Assembly (NCBI RefSeq): GCF_029937575.1
Contig: NZ_JAPYPS010000008.1
Location: forward strand, 1-64,000
DNA from: Nocardioides sp.
Lineage (GTDB): Bacteria > Actinomycetota > Actinomycetes > Propionibacteriales > Nocardioidaceae
Direction of reading: 5' to 3'
Length of the DNA stretch: 64,000 nt
Positions within the stretch are counted from its first letter, which is position 1, and each line of letters begins with the position of its first letter. Of this stretch, positions 49,311-61,589 are shown one piece after another. The position numbers and the translations under genes are program-made. The notes beneath the pieces were generated by a model. The model did not search any database, had not been told where the DNA came from, and saw nothing but the letters and a program-made list of their open reading frames with translations.

Positions 49311-49885
49311 GCGGGACCTCCCTCCTCGCCGCCGGCAGCAGTCGGGGCCGGGGCCGCGTAGGTGTTGCGGTAGTAGGCGCCCTCGTCGTCGCCGAGCCGC
49401 ATCGGGTGCGGCGGCTGCTCCATGCCGGGCAGCAGCGGCGCCAGCAGGTCGGACTTCTCGTAGATGAGGTCGGCTCGGTTGTTGTCGGCCAGCTCGTACT
49501 CGTTGGTCATCGTCAGCGCTCGCGTGGGGCAGGCCTCGATGCACAGCCCGCACAGGATGCAGCGCAGGTAGTTGATCTGGTAGACGCGGCCGTAGCGCTC
49601 GCCCGGGCTGAACCGTTCGCCGTCGGGTCCGTCGGAGTTGCTGTCGCCCTCGACGTAGATCGCGTCGGCCGGGCAGGCCCACGCGCACAGCTCACAGCCC
49701 ACGCACTTCTCCAGGCCGTCGGGCCAGCGGTTGAGCTGGTGTCGGCCGTGGAAGCGTGGCGCGGTGGCGAACTTCTCGTCGGGGTACTGCTCGGTGACGA
49801 CCTTCTTGAACATCGTCCGGAACGTCACCCCGAACCCGGCGACCGGGTCGATGAACTGTTCCTTGAAGCTCTTGGGCTCGGCCAT
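49307..49885 (-). CDS. nuoI: NADH-quinone oxidoreductase subunit I
   Basis: two 4Fe-4S motifs [20 protein letters not shown] and [18 protein letters not shown]. Confidence 0.96.
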   Translation of the reverse strand: MAEPKSFKEQFIDPVAGFGVTFRTMFKKVVTEQYPDEKFATAPRFHGRHQLNRWPDGLEKCVGCELCAWACPADAIYVEGDSNSDGPDGERFSPGERYGRVYQINYLRCILCGLCIEACPTRALTMTNEYELADNNRADLIYEKSDLLAPLLPGMEQPPHPMRLGDDEGAYYRNTYAAPAPTAAGGEEGGPA

Positions 49886-51186
49886 CAGGTGTCCTCTCCT
49901 GACACGGTGGACATGGGGGTCGATCGCTCGAAGGAGACCGGCTCGGCGGAGCCGCGCACGGCGCCGCCGGCGGGCATCGGCGGGGTCGGGTAGGCGCCGG
50001 GCAGCCCGGCCGCGGCGTCACCGCCGACGGCCTGGGGCTCGTCGTCCTGCTCGCCGTCGCCCCCGATGAAGAACAGCGCGAGGAACGCGACCAGGACGAC
50101 TCCGATGATGATCGGCACGTTGTCGGAGGCGAACCAGCCCTCGGTGCGGGCGAGCCGGAGCGTGGCGACGGCGACGATCCAGGCCAGCGAGATCGGGATG
50201 AGCCACTTCCAGCCGAGGTTCATGAACTGGTCGTAGCGCATCCGGGGCAGCGACCCGCGCAGCCAGATGAAGAAGAAGATGAAGGTGAGCATCTTGGCGA
50301 AGAACCAGATCACCGGGACGTAGCCCTCGTTGGCGCCGGCCCAGAGCTCGTCGATCCAGAAGGGTGCCGTCCAGCCGCCGAGGAACAACGTCGTGGCGAG
50401 CGCCGAGACGGTCGCCATGTTGATGTACTCGGCGAGGAAGAACAGCGCGAACTTGATCGAGGAGTACTCGGTGTGGAAGCCGCCGACCAGCTCGCCCTCG
50501 GCCTCGGGGAGGTCGAAGGGGGCCCGGTTGACCTCTCCGACCATCGAGATCACGTAGATGACGAACGACGGGAGCAGGATCAGTCCGAACCAGAGGTCGT
50601 CCTGGGCGGCGACGATCTCCGAGGTCGACAGCGACCCGGCGTAGAGGAAGACCGCGATCAGGGCCAGGCCCATCGCGACCTCGTAGGAGATCATCTGGGC
50701 GCTCGAGCGCAGTCCGCCGAGCAGCGAGTACGTCGAGCCGCTCGACCAGCCCCCGAGGACGATGCCGTAGATGCCGATCGAGGCGACGGCCATCACGAAC
50801 AGCACGGCCACGGGCATGTCGGTCAGCTGGAGCTGGGTGCGGGTGTCGGTGAACGGGATCGTCACCTCGGGCCCGAAGGGGATCACCGAGAAGGTCACGA
50901 AGGCCGGGATGACGGCGAGGACCGGCGCGAGGACGAACACCAGCTTGTCGGCGGCCTTCGGCGTGAGGTCCTCCTTGAACATCAGCTTCGCGCCGTCGGC
51001 CAGGGACTGCAGCAGGCCGAAGGGGCCGTTGCGGTTGGGGCCGATGCGGTGCTGCATCCGCGCCACGACGCGGCGCTCCCACCAGATGTTGAAGAGCGTG
51101 AGCAGCACCAGGATCACGAAGATCAGCGCTGCCTTGAGCAGGATGACCCACCACGGGTCGGTGCCGAAGCCTGCGACGGTGTCCAT
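49885..51186 (-). CDS. nuoH: NADH-quinone oxidoreductase subunit H
   Basis: [64 protein letters not shown]. Confidence 0.96.
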   Translation of the reverse strand: MDTVAGFGTDPWWVILLKAALIFVILVLLTLFNIWWERRVVARMQHRIGPNRNGPFGLLQSLADGAKLMFKEDLTPKAADKLVFVLAPVLAVIPAFVTFSVIPFGPEVTIPFTDTRTQLQLTDMPVAVLFVMAVASIGIYGIVLGGWSSGSTYSLLGGLRSSAQMISYEVAMGLALIAVFLYAGSLSTSEIVAAQDDLWFGLILLPSFVIYVISMVGEVNRAPFDLPEAEGELVGGFHTEYSSIKFALFFLAEYINMATVSALATTLFLGGWTAPFWIDELWAGANEGYVPVIWFFAKMLTFIFFFIWLRGSLPRMRYDQFMNLGWKWLIPISLAWIVAVATLRLARTEGWFASDNVPIIIGVVLVAFLALFFIGGDGEQDDEPQAVGGDAAAGLPGAYPTPPMPAGGAVRGSAEPVSFERSTPMSTVSGEDT

Positions 51187-53636
51187 CAGGCGTCCCCTCC
51201 GGAGATCGTGAGCCGAGCACCCGGCGGTGCGAGGTCGGTCAGCAGGCCGAGCCCGCTGGAGTTGCTCGGCACCCACACGACACCGTCGACCATGTCGTCG
51301 ACGGGCTCGGCCGGCAGCGTGACGGAGCCCCGCTCGCCGGTCAGGGTGACCGTGGGACCGAGGGCGTCGTAGACCGTGCGTCCGACCTTGGCCACGGCCG
51401 GGCGGGCAGTGGCGGCCAGGTGCTTGTCACCGGCCTGCATCGTGCCCTGGTCGAGCAGCTGCTTCCAGGTCGAGAGCAGCAGGCCCTCGGCCGGGTCGCC
51501 CAGCGGGTCCTTCGTCGGGGCGGAGACCGGGGTCATCGTGGCCCGGGCGCCGTCCCAGGGGCCGATGTCCTCCATCTGCGACCACACCTCGGCCACGGTC
51601 CGGAAGCCGAGCGTGGCGCCGAGCTCCTCGGCGATGCCGGCGAGGACCCGGAGGTCGGGCAGGGACGACGGCGCGCCGAGGACGGCCTCGAACGGCCGCG
51701 GTCGCCCCTCCCAGTTGACGTAGGTGCCGGCCTTGTCCACGACCGGTGCCACCGGGAAGACCACGTCGGCGGCGCGGGTGACGTCGCTGGCACGGACGTC
51801 GAGGGCGACCACGAACCGGGCGCGCTCGATGGCAGCCGTGGTCGCCGCGGGGTCGGCGGTGTCGGCGGGGTCGACCCCGCCGATCACGAGGCCGGCGAGC
51901 TCTCCGGCGCCGAGGGCGGCGACGATGGCGTCACCGTCGCGCCCTGCCTTCTCGGGCAGCGAGTCGACGCCCCACGCGGTGGCGGCGTCGACGCGGGCCT
52001 GGGCGTCGGCGACCGGGCGGCCACCGGGGAGCAGCGTCGGGAGGCAACCGGTCTCGAGGGCTCCGCGGTCACCGGCCCGGCGCGGCACCCAGGCGACCCG
52101 GGCACCCGACTTGGCGACGAGGTCGGCCACGGCACTGAAGGCGCCGGGCACCGTCGCCAGGCGCTCACCGACGAGGATCACCGAGGTGGCGTCGACGCCG
52201 TGCTCGGCGTGACCGAGCAGCGAGGAGATGGCGCCGGGCTCGTCGCCGGGCGCCGTGGGGATCAGCGTGCCGTGCATCTTGCTCAGGCCGCGCGTGGTGA
52301 AGGGCGCGATCGACAGGACGCGGGTGCCGCTGTGCAGGGCCGCCTTGCGCAGGCGCAGGAAGATCGCGCCTGCCTCGTCCTCGGGCTCGAAGCCGACGAG
52401 CACGACGGTGGCGGCGCTCTCGAGGTCGCCGTACGTCACACTGCCGCCGGCCGGTCCGTCGGGACCGGTGGCCACGACGTGGGCGGCCAGGAAGTCGGCC
52501 TCCTCGGCGGAGTGCGGCCGGGCTCGGAAGTCGATGTCGTTGGTGCCGAGGGCGACGCGAGCGAACTTGGAGTAGGCGTAGGCGTCCTCCCCGGTGAGTC
52601 GTCCCCCGGTGAGGACCCCGACTCCGCCGGCGGCGCGGGCGTCGGCCAGGCCGCGCGCTGCGACCGAGAAGGCCTCGGGCCACGACGCGGGCCGCAGGGC
52701 ACCGCCGGCGTCACGCACCTGGGGGTAGGTCAGGCGGTCGGGCTCGGTGGCGTAGGTGAAGGCGAAGCGGTCCTTGTCGGTGATCCACTCCTCGTTGACC
52801 TCGGGGTCGTTGCCCGCGAGACGGCGCATCACCTTGCCGCGACGGTGGTCGACGCGGATCGCCGAGCCGCACGCGTCGTGCTCGGCCACGGCCGGGGTGC
52901 TGACCAGGTCGAAGGGGCGCGAGCGGAACCGGTAGGACTCCGACGTCAGCGCACCGACCGGGCAGATCTGGATCGTGTTGCCGGCGAAGTAGGACAAGAA
53001 CGGAGCGTTCTCCGCGATGCCGATCTGCTGCTGGGCGCCACGCTCGACCAGAGCGATGAACGGGTCGCCGGGGATCTCCTCTGCGAAGCGCGTGCAGCGC
53101 TGGCACACGATGCAGCGCTCGCGGTCCAGGAGCACCTGTGGAGAGAGGTTGATCGGCTTGGGGAAGGTGCGCTTGACGCCGCCCGACCCCGAGCCCACGA
53201 AGCGGGACTCGCCGCGCCCGTTGCTCATCGCCTGGTTCTGCAGAGGGCACTCGCCGCCCTTGTCGCAGACCGGGCAGTCGAGCGGGTGGTTGATCAGCAG
53301 GAACTCCATCACGCCCTGCTGGGCCTTGTCGGCGGACTCGCTGGTGGCCTGGGTGTTGACCACCATGCCGTCGGCGACGGGCAGCGTGCACGAGGCCTGC
53401 GGCTTGGGGAAACCGCGCCCGTTGCCCGCGTCTGGCACCTCGACCAGGCACTGACGACACGCGCCGGCGGGGGCCAGCAGCGGGTGGTCGCAGAACCGCG
53501 GGATCTGGACGCCGATCTGCTCGGCGGCCCGGATCACCAGCGTGTCCTTGGGTACGTCGACCTGGACGCCGTCGATGGTGACGCTGACGGTCTCGACGGC
53601 GCCCTGGGTGCCGGCCTTCTCGGGAGTGGTGGTCAT
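51186..53636 (-). CDS. nuoG: NADH-quinone oxidoreductase subunit G
   Basis: [62 protein letters not shown]. Confidence 0.95.
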   Translation of the reverse strand: MTTTPEKAGTQGAVETVSVTIDGVQVDVPKDTLVIRAAEQIGVQIPRFCDHPLLAPAGACRQCLVEVPDAGNGRGFPKPQASCTLPVADGMVVNTQATSESADKAQQGVMEFLLINHPLDCPVCDKGGECPLQNQAMSNGRGESRFVGSGSGGVKRTFPKPINLSPQVLLDRERCIVCQRCTRFAEEIPGDPFIALVERGAQQQIGIAENAPFLSYFAGNTIQICPVGALTSESYRFRSRPFDLVSTPAVAEHDACGSAIRVDHRRGKVMRRLAGNDPEVNEEWITDKDRFAFTYATEPDRLTYPQVRDAGGALRPASWPEAFSVAARGLADARAAGGVGVLTGGRLTGEDAYAYSKFARVALGTNDIDFRARPHSAEEADFLAAHVVATGPDGPAGGSVTYGDLESAATVVLVGFEPEDEAGAIFLRLRKAALHSGTRVLSIAPFTTRGLSKMHGTLIPTAPGDEPGAISSLLGHAEHGVDATSVILVGERLATVPGAFSAVADLVAKSGARVAWVPRRAGDRGALETGCLPTLLPGGRPVADAQARVDAATAWGVDSLPEKAGRDGDAIVAALGAGELAGLVIGGVDPADTADPAATTAAIERARFVVALDVRASDVTRAADVVFPVAPVVDKAGTYVNWEGRPRPFEAVLGAPSSLPDLRVLAGIAEELGATLGFRTVAEVWSQMEDIGPWDGARATMTPVSAPTKDPLGDPAEGLLLSTWKQLLDQGTMQAGDKHLAATARPAVAKVGRTVYDALGPTVTLTGERGSVTLPAEPVDDMVDGVVWVPSNSSGLGLLTDLAPPGARLTISGGDA

Positions 53637-53641
53637 GGGTG

Positions 53642-54964
53642 TCACGCTCCGGAACGGGTGAGGGACGAGCCCCACACGGTCGAGGCGGCGGGGTCGAGGG
53701 GACAACCGCCGTGGGTGAGGTGGGCGACGTACTCGTCTCGGAAGTACTGGATGGAGCTGGAGATCGGGCTGGTCGCGCCGTCTCCGAGGGCACAGAAGGA
53801 GCGCCCCAGGATGTTCTCGCACTGGTCGAGCAGCAGGTCGAGATCGGCCTCGGAGCCCTCGCCCCGCTCGATCGCGGCCAGGGTCTGGACCAGCCACCAC
53901 GTGCCCTCACGGCACGGCGTGCACTTGCCACAGGACTCGTGCTTGTAGAACTCCGTCCAGCGCAGGACCGCACGGACCACGCAGGTGGTCTCGTCGAACA
54001 GCTGGATGGCGCGGGTGCCGAGCATCGTGCCGGCGCCGGCCATGCCCTCGAAGTCGAGGGGCAGGTCCAGGTGCTCGTCGGTCAGCAGCGGGGTGCTGGA
54101 GCCGCCGGGCGTCCAGAACTTCAGCTGGTGACCCTCGCGCATCCCGCCGGAGAGGCCGATCAGCTCGCGCAGCGTGATGCCGAGGGGCGCTTCGTACTGA
54201 CCCGGGCGGGTGACGTGGCCCGAGAGCGAGAAGATGCCGTAGCCCTTGGACTTCTCGGTGCCCATCGAGGCGAACCACTCGGCCCCGTGCTCGATGATGC
54301 TGGGCACCGAGGCGATCGACTCGACGTTGTTGATGACCGTGGGGCTGGCGTACAGACCCGCGACGGCTGGGAACGGCGGCCGCAGCCGCGGCTGGCCCCG
54401 ACGGCCCTCGAGACCCTCGAGCAGCGCGGTCTCCTCACCACAGATGTAGGCACCGGCTCCGGCGTGGACGACGATGTCGAGGTCGTAGCCCGAGCCGTGG
54501 ATGTTCGTGCCGAGATGACCGGCGGCGTAGGCCTCCGCGACCGCCGCCTGGACGCGGCGGATGACGTGCAGGATCTCGCCGCGGATGTAGATGAAGGCGG
54601 TGTTGGCCCGGATCGCGAACGACGAGATGATCACGCCCTCCACGAGGACGTGGGGCGAGGCCATCATGAGCGGGGTGTCCTTGCAGGTGCCCGGCTCGGA
54701 CTCGTCGGCGTTGACGACGAGGTACTTCGGCTTCGGGTTGTCCTGCGGGATGAAGGACCACTTCATCCCGGTCGGGAACCCGGCGCCTCCGCGGCCCCGC
54801 AGGCCGGAGTCCTTCACGGCCGCGATGATGTCGTCCTGCGCCATCGTCAGCGCCTTCTTGAGCGAGGCGTAGCCGCCCCGGGACTCGTAGACGGGGAGCG
54901 TCCAGCTGCGGTCGGTGCCCCAGTCCTTGGTGAGGACGGGAGTGAGGGTGTCGACGTCACTCAT
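53642..54964 (-). CDS. nuoF: NADH-quinone oxidoreductase subunit F
   Basis: [79 protein letters not shown]. Confidence 0.97.
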   Translation of the reverse strand: MSDVDTLTPVLTKDWGTDRSWTLPVYESRGGYASLKKALTMAQDDIIAAVKDSGLRGRGGAGFPTGMKWSFIPQDNPKPKYLVVNADESEPGTCKDTPLMMASPHVLVEGVIISSFAIRANTAFIYIRGEILHVIRRVQAAVAEAYAAGHLGTNIHGSGYDLDIVVHAGAGAYICGEETALLEGLEGRRGQPRLRPPFPAVAGLYASPTVINNVESIASVPSIIEHGAEWFASMGTEKSKGYGIFSLSGHVTRPGQYEAPLGITLRELIGLSGGMREGHQLKFWTPGGSSTPLLTDEHLDLPLDFEGMAGAGTMLGTRAIQLFDETTCVVRAVLRWTEFYKHESCGKCTPCREGTWWLVQTLAAIERGEGSEADLDLLLDQCENILGRSFCALGDGATSPISSSIQYFRDEYVAHLTHGGCPLDPAASTVWGSSLTRSGA

Positions 54965-55721
54965 CGGCTGCCTCCTGCTGCTTGGTCTCGGTCTCGGCAC
55001 GTGCGGTGTCCGCCTCCTCGACAGCACCCTCCGCGGTGGTGGGCTCGGTGCCGGTCCGGCCCGACGCGTTGTCGCTCGGCGCCGTCCAGCCCCGGTCGGC
55101 GGCGATGCGCAGCCCGAGCAGCGAGGCCTCCCCGGCGGCCGGGCCCTCGTCGACGCGGTCGTCGGGGAAACCGGCGAGCACACGCTCGGCCTCGCGCCAG
55201 CTGCAGATCCGAGGGCCTCGGGTGGAGGTGACCTCCTTGCCGGCCCGGAGGTCGTCGACCACCTTGACCGCCGAGTCCGGCGTCTGGTTGTCCATGAACT
55301 CCCAGTTGACCATCATCACCGGGGCGTAGTCGCAGGCCGCGTTGCACTCGAGGTGCTCGAGGGTGATCGACTTCTTGCCCGGCTCCTCCTCGGTGGTCTC
55401 GTCGTTGCCGACGTCGAGGTGGTCCTTGAGCTTGGCGAAGATCTCGTCACCGCCCATCACCGCGCACAGCGTGTTCGTGCACACCCCGACGTGGTAGTCG
55501 CCGACCGGCTTGCGCTTGTACATCGTGTAGAAGGTCGCCACGCCACTGACCTCCGCCGGGCTGATCTCGAGGATCTCGGCGCAGGTCTCGATGCCCTCGG
55601 GCGTGACCCTGCCCTCCACGGACTGCACGAGATGGAGCATCGGCAGCAGTCCCGAGCGCTTCTGCGGGTAGCGCGCCGCGATCTGCTCGAGCTCGGCGCG
55701 GGTCTCGGTGGTCAGGCTCAT
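54957..55721 (-). CDS. nuoE: NADH-quinone oxidoreductase subunit E
   Basis: GVATFYTMYKRKPVGDYHVGVCTNTLCAVMGG; LECNAACDYAPVMMVNWEFMDNQTP. Confidence 0.95.
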   Translation of the reverse strand: MSLTTETRAELEQIAARYPQKRSGLLPMLHLVQSVEGRVTPEGIETCAEILEISPAEVSGVATFYTMYKRKPVGDYHVGVCTNTLCAVMGGDEIFAKLKDHLDVGNDETTEEEPGKKSITLEHLECNAACDYAPVMMVNWEFMDNQTPDSAVKVVDDLRAGKEVTSTRGPRICSWREAERVLAGFPDDRVDEGPAAGEASLLGLRIAADRGWTAPSDNASGRTGTEPTTAEGAVEEADTARAETETKQQEAADE

Positions 55722-55788
55722 CGGGGTCCCCTCACGATTGTTACGCTCCCGAGCGGAGCGAGGCGGACGAAGAATCGAGTGGGGTGAT

Positions 55789-57135
55789 TCATCGGTCGAC
55801 TCCCCCCATGACGGGGTCGATGGAGGCGATCGCGACGATGACGTCGGCCACCTGGCCGCCCTCGCTCATCACGCTGGTCGCCTGCAGGTTGGTGAAGGAC
55901 GGATCGCGGAAGTGAGTCCGGAAGGGGCGCGTGCCGCCGTCGGAGACCACGTGGGCGCCGAGCTCGCCGCGCGGGGACTCGACCGGGACGTAGGCCTGCC
56001 CGGGCGGCACCCGGAAGCCCTCGGTGACGAGCTTGAAGTGGTGGATCAGGCCCTCCATCGACTCCCCCATGATGTGGCGGATGTGGTCGAGGGAGTTGCC
56101 CATGCCGTCGCTGCCGATCGACAGCTGGCTGGGCCAGGCGACCTTCTTGTCGGCGACCATGACCGGCGCACCCTCGAGGCCGGCCAACCGGTCGGCGGCC
56201 TGCTCGATGATCCGCAGCGACTCCCACATCTCGTTGAGCCGGACGCGGAAGCGCCCGTAGGAGTCGGACGTGTCCCAGGTCTGCACGTCGAAGTCGTAGT
56301 CCTCATAGCCGCAGTAGGGCTCGGACTTGCGCAGGTCCCAGGGGTAGCCGGTCGAGCGGACCACCGGTCCGGTCATCCCGAGCGCCAGGCAGCCGGCGAG
56401 GTCGAGGTGACCCACGCCCTCGAGGCGACCCTTGAAGATCGGGTTGGCGTTGCAGAGCGCGGCGTACTCGGGCAGGCGCTTCTTCATCAGGGCGATGAAG
56501 GCGCGGATCTCGTCGAGCGCCCCGACCGGGAGGTCCTGGGCGACGCCACCGGGACGGATGAACGCGTGGTTCATCCGCAGACCGGTGATCAGCTCGAAGA
56601 GGTCGAGGACCAGCTCGCGCTCGCGGAAGCCGATCGTCATCACCGTCAGGGCGCCGATCTCCATGCCGCCCGTGGCGATGCAGACCAGGTGGGACGAGAG
56701 GCGGTTGAGCTCCATCAGGAGCACTCGCATCACGTTGGCCTTCTCCGGGACGTCGTCCTCGATGTCGAGGAGACGCTCCACGCCGAGGCAGTAGGTCGCC
56801 TCGTTGAAGAACGGGGACAGGTAGTCCATCCGGGTCACGAAGGTCGTGCCCTGCACCCAGGACCGGAACTCCATGTTCTTCTCGATGCCGGTGTGCAGGT
56901 ACCCGATGCCGCAGCGGGCCTCGGTGACCGTCTCACCGTCGATCTCGAGGATCAGGCGCAGGACGCCGTGCGTGGAGGGGTGCTGCGGGCCCATGTTGAC
57001 CACGACCCGCTCCTCGACGCCGTCAGCGCCGGCCAGGCCCTCCACGATGTCGTCCCAGTCGCGCCCGCTGACGGTGAAGACCTTGCCGTCGGTGGTCTCC
57101 GTGCTGCCGGCGTAGATGTCGTCTGTCTCGCTCAT
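55789..57135 (-). CDS. nuoD: NADH-quinone oxidoreductase subunit D
   Basis: [40 protein letters not shown]. Confidence 0.97.
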   Translation of the reverse strand: MSETDDIYAGSTETTDGKVFTVSGRDWDDIVEGLAGADGVEERVVVNMGPQHPSTHGVLRLILEIDGETVTEARCGIGYLHTGIEKNMEFRSWVQGTTFVTRMDYLSPFFNEATYCLGVERLLDIEDDVPEKANVMRVLLMELNRLSSHLVCIATGGMEIGALTVMTIGFRERELVLDLFELITGLRMNHAFIRPGGVAQDLPVGALDEIRAFIALMKKRLPEYAALCNANPIFKGRLEGVGHLDLAGCLALGMTGPVVRSTGYPWDLRKSEPYCGYEDYDFDVQTWDTSDSYGRFRVRLNEMWESLRIIEQAADRLAGLEGAPVMVADKKVAWPSQLSIGSDGMGNSLDHIRHIMGESMEGLIHHFKLVTEGFRVPPGQAYVPVESPRGELGAHVVSDGGTRPFRTHFRDPSFTNLQATSVMSEGGQVADVIVAIASIDPVMGGVDR

Positions 57136-57136
57136 G

Positions 57137-57832
57137 TCAGTGGTAGCTCCGTCGCTCGTCGGGCGGCGGAATCGTGCCGCCCTTGTACTCGACCGGGATG
57201 CCGCCGAGCGGGTAGTCCTTGCGCTGCGGGTGGCCGGGCCAGTCGTCCGGCATCAGGATCCGGGTCAGACCCGGGTGACCGTCGAAGATCAGGCCGAACA
57301 TGTCGTAGGTCTCGCGCTCGTGCCAGTCGTTGGTCGGGTACGTCGCGATCGTCGACGGAAGGTGCGGGTCGGAGTCGGGCACGGAGACCTCGACCCGGAT
57401 CCGACGGTTGTGGGTCATCGAGAGCAGGTGGTAGACCGCGTGCAGCTCGGCGCCGGTGTCCTCGGGGTAGTGCACCCCGCTGACGCCCGTGCAGAGCTCG
57501 AAGCGGAGCTTGGGGTCGTCGCGCAGCAGCTTCATCACCGCGAGGAGGTCCTCACGACGGACGTGGAAGGTGATCTCCTTGCGGTGGACCACCACGCTCC
57601 ACGGTGCGGTGAAGGCCGGCTCGAGGGCGTCGGCGACCTCGTCGTACCAGCCCCCGAAGGGACGCTCGGCCGCACCGGGGTAGACGATCGGGGCGACGAG
57701 TCCGCCGAAGCCGCTGGTGTCGCCGGTGCCGTGGGCACCGAACATGCCGGTGCGGGTGCCGACGATCTTGACCTCGGGATCGGTGCTCACGGGCACCTGG
57801 TCGGGGCCGGTGGTCTTGTCCTCGTCGCTCAT
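57137..57832 (-). CDS. nuoC: NADH-quinone oxidoreductase subunit C
   Basis: [47 protein letters not shown]. Confidence 0.95.
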   Translation of the reverse strand: MSDEDKTTGPDQVPVSTDPEVKIVGTRTGMFGAHGTGDTSGFGGLVAPIVYPGAAERPFGGWYDEVADALEPAFTAPWSVVVHRKEITFHVRREDLLAVMKLLRDDPKLRFELCTGVSGVHYPEDTGAELHAVYHLLSMTHNRRIRVEVSVPDSDPHLPSTIATYPTNDWHERETYDMFGLIFDGHPGLTRILMPDDWPGHPQRKDYPLGGIPVEYKGGTIPPPDERRSYH

Positions 57833-58383
57833 CTCAGGAGTCCTCGCTGCTCGGACGTCGGCAGGGCGCGCAGGGCCTCGTTCTCCAGGTCGACGATCTG
57901 AGCCTGGCGGTTGGCGCCGAACTTGGTGTGCTGGACCTGGTCGTGCAGCTTGAGGATCGCGTCGATCAGCATCTCGGGGCGCGGCGGGCAGCCGGGGAGG
58001 TACATGTCGACGGGCACGACGTGGTCGACGCCCTGCACCACGGCGTAGTTGTTGAACATGCCGCCGCTGCTGGCGCACACGCCCATCGCGAGCACCCACT
58101 TGGGCTCGGCCATCTGGTCGTAGATCTGGCGCAGGACCGGGGCCATCTTCTGGCTCACCCGACCGGCCACGATCATCAGGTCGGCCTGGCGCGGGCTCGC
58201 GCGGAAGACCTCCATGCCGAAGCGCGCCAGGTCGTACTTGGGTCCACCCGACGTCATCATCTCGATCGCGCAGCAGGCCAGGCCGAACGTCGCCGGCCAG
58301 AAGGAGGCCTTGCGCATGTAGCCGGCGAGGCCCTCGACCGAGGTCAGCAGGACGCCGCTGGGGAGCTTCTCTTCGATACCCAT
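57829..58383 (-). CDS. nuoB: NADH-quinone oxidoreductase subunit B
   Basis: [53 protein letters not shown]. Confidence 0.97.
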   Translation of the reverse strand: MGIEEKLPSGVLLTSVEGLAGYMRKASFWPATFGLACCAIEMMTSGGPKYDLARFGMEVFRASPRQADLMIVAGRVSQKMAPVLRQIYDQMAEPKWVLAMGVCASSGGMFNNYAVVQGVDHVVPVDMYLPGCPPRPEMLIDAILKLHDQVQHTKFGANRQAQIVDLENEALRALPTSEQRGLLR

Positions 58384-58442
58384 GCTGTCTTCCTTAGCTC
58401 GTGCTGTCTCTGGGGTGGCGGGACGTGGTGGTGAACGCCCCG

Positions 58443-58802
58443 TCAGTCCCAGTCGAGGCCACCGCGACGCCACTCGTAGGCGTAGGCGAGGGTGATGTTG
58501 AACAGGAACAGGAACACCGCGATCAGGCCCGCCCACGAGAGCTGGTCGAAGTGCACGGCCCACGGCACGAGGAACATGATCTCGACGTCGAAGATGATGA
58601 ACGTCATCGCCACCGTGTAGTACTTCACCGGGAAGCGGCCCCCGCCCAGTGGTTGCGGCGTCGGCTCGATGCCGCACTCGTAGCTGTCGACCTTGGCCCG
58701 GTTGTAGCGGCTTGGCCCGACCACCATGCTGGTCACGATGGAGCCGATCGCGAAGAGCGCGGCCAGCCCAGCGAGGGCGAGTACGGGGGTGTAGAGCTCC
58801 AT
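58443..58802 (-). CDS. nuoA: NADH-quinone oxidoreductase subunit A
   Basis: 119 aa; [43 protein letters not shown]. Confidence 0.96.
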   Translation of the reverse strand: MELYTPVLALAGLAALFAIGSIVTSMVVGPSRYNRAKVDSYECGIEPTPQPLGGGRFPVKYYTVAMTFIIFDVEIMFLVPWAVHFDQLSWAGLIAVFLFLFNITLAYAYEWRRGGLDWD

Positions 58803-58878
58803 CAGGGTTCCTTCCGCAGGTCCGACGCACCCTGCGACCCAGCCGTCGGTCGTCACCCGGCGGTGACTCTTTGTGGCT

Positions 58879-58896
58879 TTGTGAACTGAATCACGA
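58879..58896. promoter_or_regulatory. candidate Rex (NADH/NAD+ sensor) operator upstream of nuoA
   Basis: TTGTGAACTGAATCACGA matches TTGTG-N8-CACAA with one mismatch; lies just downstream of a TATGAC -10-like hexamer (minus strand, + coordinates 58908-58913). Confidence 0.5.
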
Positions 58897-59007
58897 GTGG
58901 CGCACGCGTCATACTGCCACTCCCCGCGGCCCGCGTCACACCCGGGTTCGACCCTCGCAAACGGCGTCTCACCTGGGCATTTAGCACACGATGACGTTGT
59001 GTAATTA

Positions 59008-59034
59008 CCACCGTGCGCCGCGCGCGCACGGTGG
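59008..59034. terminator. hairpin downstream of menG
   Basis: 11-bp stem CCACCGTGCGC-cgcgc-GCGCACGGTGG a few nt past the menG stop. Confidence 0.65.
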
Positions 59035-59042
59035 CGCACAGG

Positions 59043-59735
59043 TCAGGACGCGGTGGCGCGATGCAGGGCGACGATGCCACCCGTGAGGTTGCGCCACTCG
59101 GGGCGCTCCCAACCGGCCTCACCGATGAGGGCGGCCAGCCCGTGCTGGTCCGGCCAGGCCCGGATCGACTCGGCGAGGTAGACGTAGGCGTCCGGCGCGG
59201 AGGAGACCGCGCGCGCCACCGACGGCAGCGCCTTCATGAGGTACTCGAGGTAGACCGTGCGGAACGGCCCCCACGTCGGCTGGCTGAACTCGCACACGAC
59301 GAGACGCCCCCCGGGCCGGGTCACCCGGCGCAGCTCGCGCAGCCCGGCCAGCGGGTCGACGATGTTGCGCAGGCCGAAGGAGATCGTGACCGCGTCGAAG
59401 GTGGCGTCGGCGAAGGGCAGCCGGGTGCCGTCGCCGGCGGTGAAGGGCAGGTGCGGGCGCGCCTGCTTGCCCACCCGCAGCATCCCGATGGAGAAGTCGC
59501 ACGGCACCACCACGGCGCCACGGTCGTCGAAGGGCTGGCTCGACGTGCCGGTGCCGGCCGCCAGATCGAGCACGCGCTCGCCGTACTGCGGGTCGACGGC
59601 CTCGATCACGTCGTGGCGCCACCGGCGGTCCTGCCCCAGGGACAGGATGTCGTTGGTGATGTCGTAGCGACGCGCGACCGCGTCGAACATGCCTTGGACG
59701 TCGGTCGGCTGCTTGTCGAGGTCTGCACGGGGCAC
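59043..59735 (-). CDS. menG: demethylmenaquinone methyltransferase
   Basis: 230 aa from [78 protein letters not shown]. Confidence 0.95.
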   Translation of the reverse strand: MPRADLDKQPTDVQGMFDAVARRYDITNDILSLGQDRRWRHDVIEAVDPQYGERVLDLAAGTGTSSQPFDDRGAVVVPCDFSIGMLRVGKQARPHLPFTAGDGTRLPFADATFDAVTISFGLRNIVDPLAGLRELRRVTRPGGRLVVCEFSQPTWGPFRTVYLEYLMKALPSVARAVSSAPDAYVYLAESIRAWPDQHGLAALIGEAGWERPEWRNLTGGIVALHRATAS

Positions 59736-59897
59736 GCGGCCGAGCCTATGTGCAGGCGGCCAGACGTCTCCCGGCGAGGGCCCCACCGATCTGCAACCAA
59801 TCCGCGCTCCGGTGCGTCTCCTCACTGTTAGCCGATTTCCCGACGCACCACTGGCATCATCAGCCACACGCGTCACACCGTTCAGGAGCTGCCCATC

Positions 59898-60836
59898 ATG
59901 CGTCTCGTCCGCCGCCTCACGGTGACCCTCGTGGTCGCCGCCCTGCTCGCCGTCGCCGGCGTCGCGATGGGGTACGCCCTCGACGTCAACGGGATGCGCG
60001 AGGCCACCCAGCGGGCCGCCGGCATCGAGCCCGAGGCCGCCCCGAGCAGCCCCGGCGGGGAGTCCGCCGAGAAGCCCGGGCGCCCTGCGACGGCGACACC
60101 CGGCCCAGAGCCCACGGTCGACCCCACACCGGCACCGACCCCCTCTCCCGCTGCGACACCCACTCCTGAGCCGGAGCCGCGGGGCGGACCCGCCCTGCTC
60201 TCCCCCGGGGACCGTGGTCCGGACGTGCGGTCCTTGCAGGCCCGCCTGCGTCAGATCCAGTGGTTCAACACCGACGTGACGGGCCTCTTCGGCGACGTCA
60301 CGGCGGAGGCCGTCTCCGGCTTTCAGGCCAAGCGGGAGATCCCGGTGACCGGCTACGTGGACCAGGAGACGATGGACCGGCTCGTGGCGATGACGACGGA
60401 GCCCACCGCCGACGAGCTCGCCAACCGCCTCGACACGGCTCCAGGGGCCAACGTCCCCGGCGCACTCGACGCGCGCTGCTCGACAGGGCGCGTGCTGTGC
60501 ATCGACAAGTCCAGCCGGACGCTGCGCTGGGTCGTCGGCGGCACCGTCCGCACGACCGTCGACGTCCGGTTCGGCGCGGAGTACACCCCGACCCGTGAAG
60601 GTGTGTTCTCGGTGAGCTTCAAGAGTCGCGACCACGTCTCGTCGCTCTACGGCAGCCCCATGCCGTTCGCGATGTTCTTCTCCGGCGGCCAGGCGGTGCA
60701 CTACTCGTCCGACTTCGCCTCGGTCGGCTACAACGGCGCGTCGCACGGCTGCGTCAACGTGCGCGACTACGACGCCGTGGCCGCGCTGTTCGACCAGGTC
60801 CAGGTCGGCGACAGGGTCGTCGTCTACCGCTCGTGA
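59898..60836 (+). CDS. L,D-transpeptidase with peptidoglycan-binding domain
   Basis: PG-binding [38 protein letters not shown]; YkuD motif [29 protein letters not shown]. Confidence 0.9.
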   Translation: MRLVRRLTVTLVVAALLAVAGVAMGYALDVNGMREATQRAAGIEPEAAPSSPGGESAEKPGRPATATPGPEPTVDPTPAPTPSPAATPTPEPEPRGGPALLSPGDRGPDVRSLQARLRQIQWFNTDVTGLFGDVTAEAVSGFQAKREIPVTGYVDQETMDRLVAMTTEPTADELANRLDTAPGANVPGALDARCSTGRVLCIDKSSRTLRWVVGGTVRTTVDVRFGAEYTPTREGVFSVSFKSRDHVSSLYGSPMPFAMFFSGGQAVHYSSDFASVGYNGASHGCVNVRDYDAVAALFDQVQVGDRVVVYRS

Positions 60837-60866
60837 CCGCGACGCCCCGACCGGGCCGTGGGAGGC

Positions 60867-61529
60867 TCAGCCCTCCTCGACCTCCAGCAGCGTGTCGACG
60901 GCCTCGACGGTCTCGTCGATGGTCAGGCCCTGCGACGTGACGTCGTACAGCAGCCCGTCGGCACCGGACTGGCAATGGACGCGCTGGGGCAGCTCAGCCG
61001 GGTCCGCCGCCTGACCGGCTGCGACCGGCTGGGCATAGATGACCGAGCAGACGCCGTTGTCGGTCTCCACGAAGTCCAGGGTCGAGCGCGCCACGCCCTG
61101 CACCTCGGGCGAGATGGGCGTGCCGTCGGGCACGAACAGACCGGGCTCGCCGGGTCCGACCGTCACCGTCACCAGGACCGAGCCGTCGGTGCGGCCGTAG
61201 ATGCCGAAGGCCGAGGGCTCGCCGTACAGCTCGGCGACGTTGGCCGCGCCCGAGTCCACGATGTCGGCCAGCGCCTCGGCACCACCGGACTGCTCGACGA
61301 TCTCGGCGGGCATCTCCGGGCTGGTCAGCGAGACCAGGTCTCCCGGCAGGGACTCGGGGAGCGGTGCGAGCGCCTCGACGCCGGGTCCCTGACCACCCTC
61401 GGCGTCTTCGGCACCGGCGACCTCGGGGAGTCCCACGGCGAAGCCGACCACCGCGGCGAGCAGGACGACGCCGCCTCCAGCGGCGGCGAGGGCGGTGCGG
61501 GTGGAGGACGGGCGGCTCGAGGTGCTCAT
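60867..61529 (-). CDS. membrane-anchored hypothetical protein
   Basis: 220 aa; single TM TALAAAGGGVVLLAAVVGFAVGL; no recognised domain. Confidence 0.65.
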   Translation of the reverse strand: MSTSSRPSSTRTALAAAGGGVVLLAAVVGFAVGLPEVAGAEDAEGGQGPGVEALAPLPESLPGDLVSLTSPEMPAEIVEQSGGAEALADIVDSGAANVAELYGEPSAFGIYGRTDGSVLVTVTVGPGEPGLFVPDGTPISPEVQGVARSTLDFVETDNGVCSVIYAQPVAAGQAADPAELPQRVHCQSGADGLLYDVTSQGLTIDETVEAVDTLLEVEEG

Positions 61530-61589
61530 GGATTCGAGTCTGACAGCCGGGTGAGCAGCAGCCCGCACGAGGCTGGGTAGGCTCGCAGG

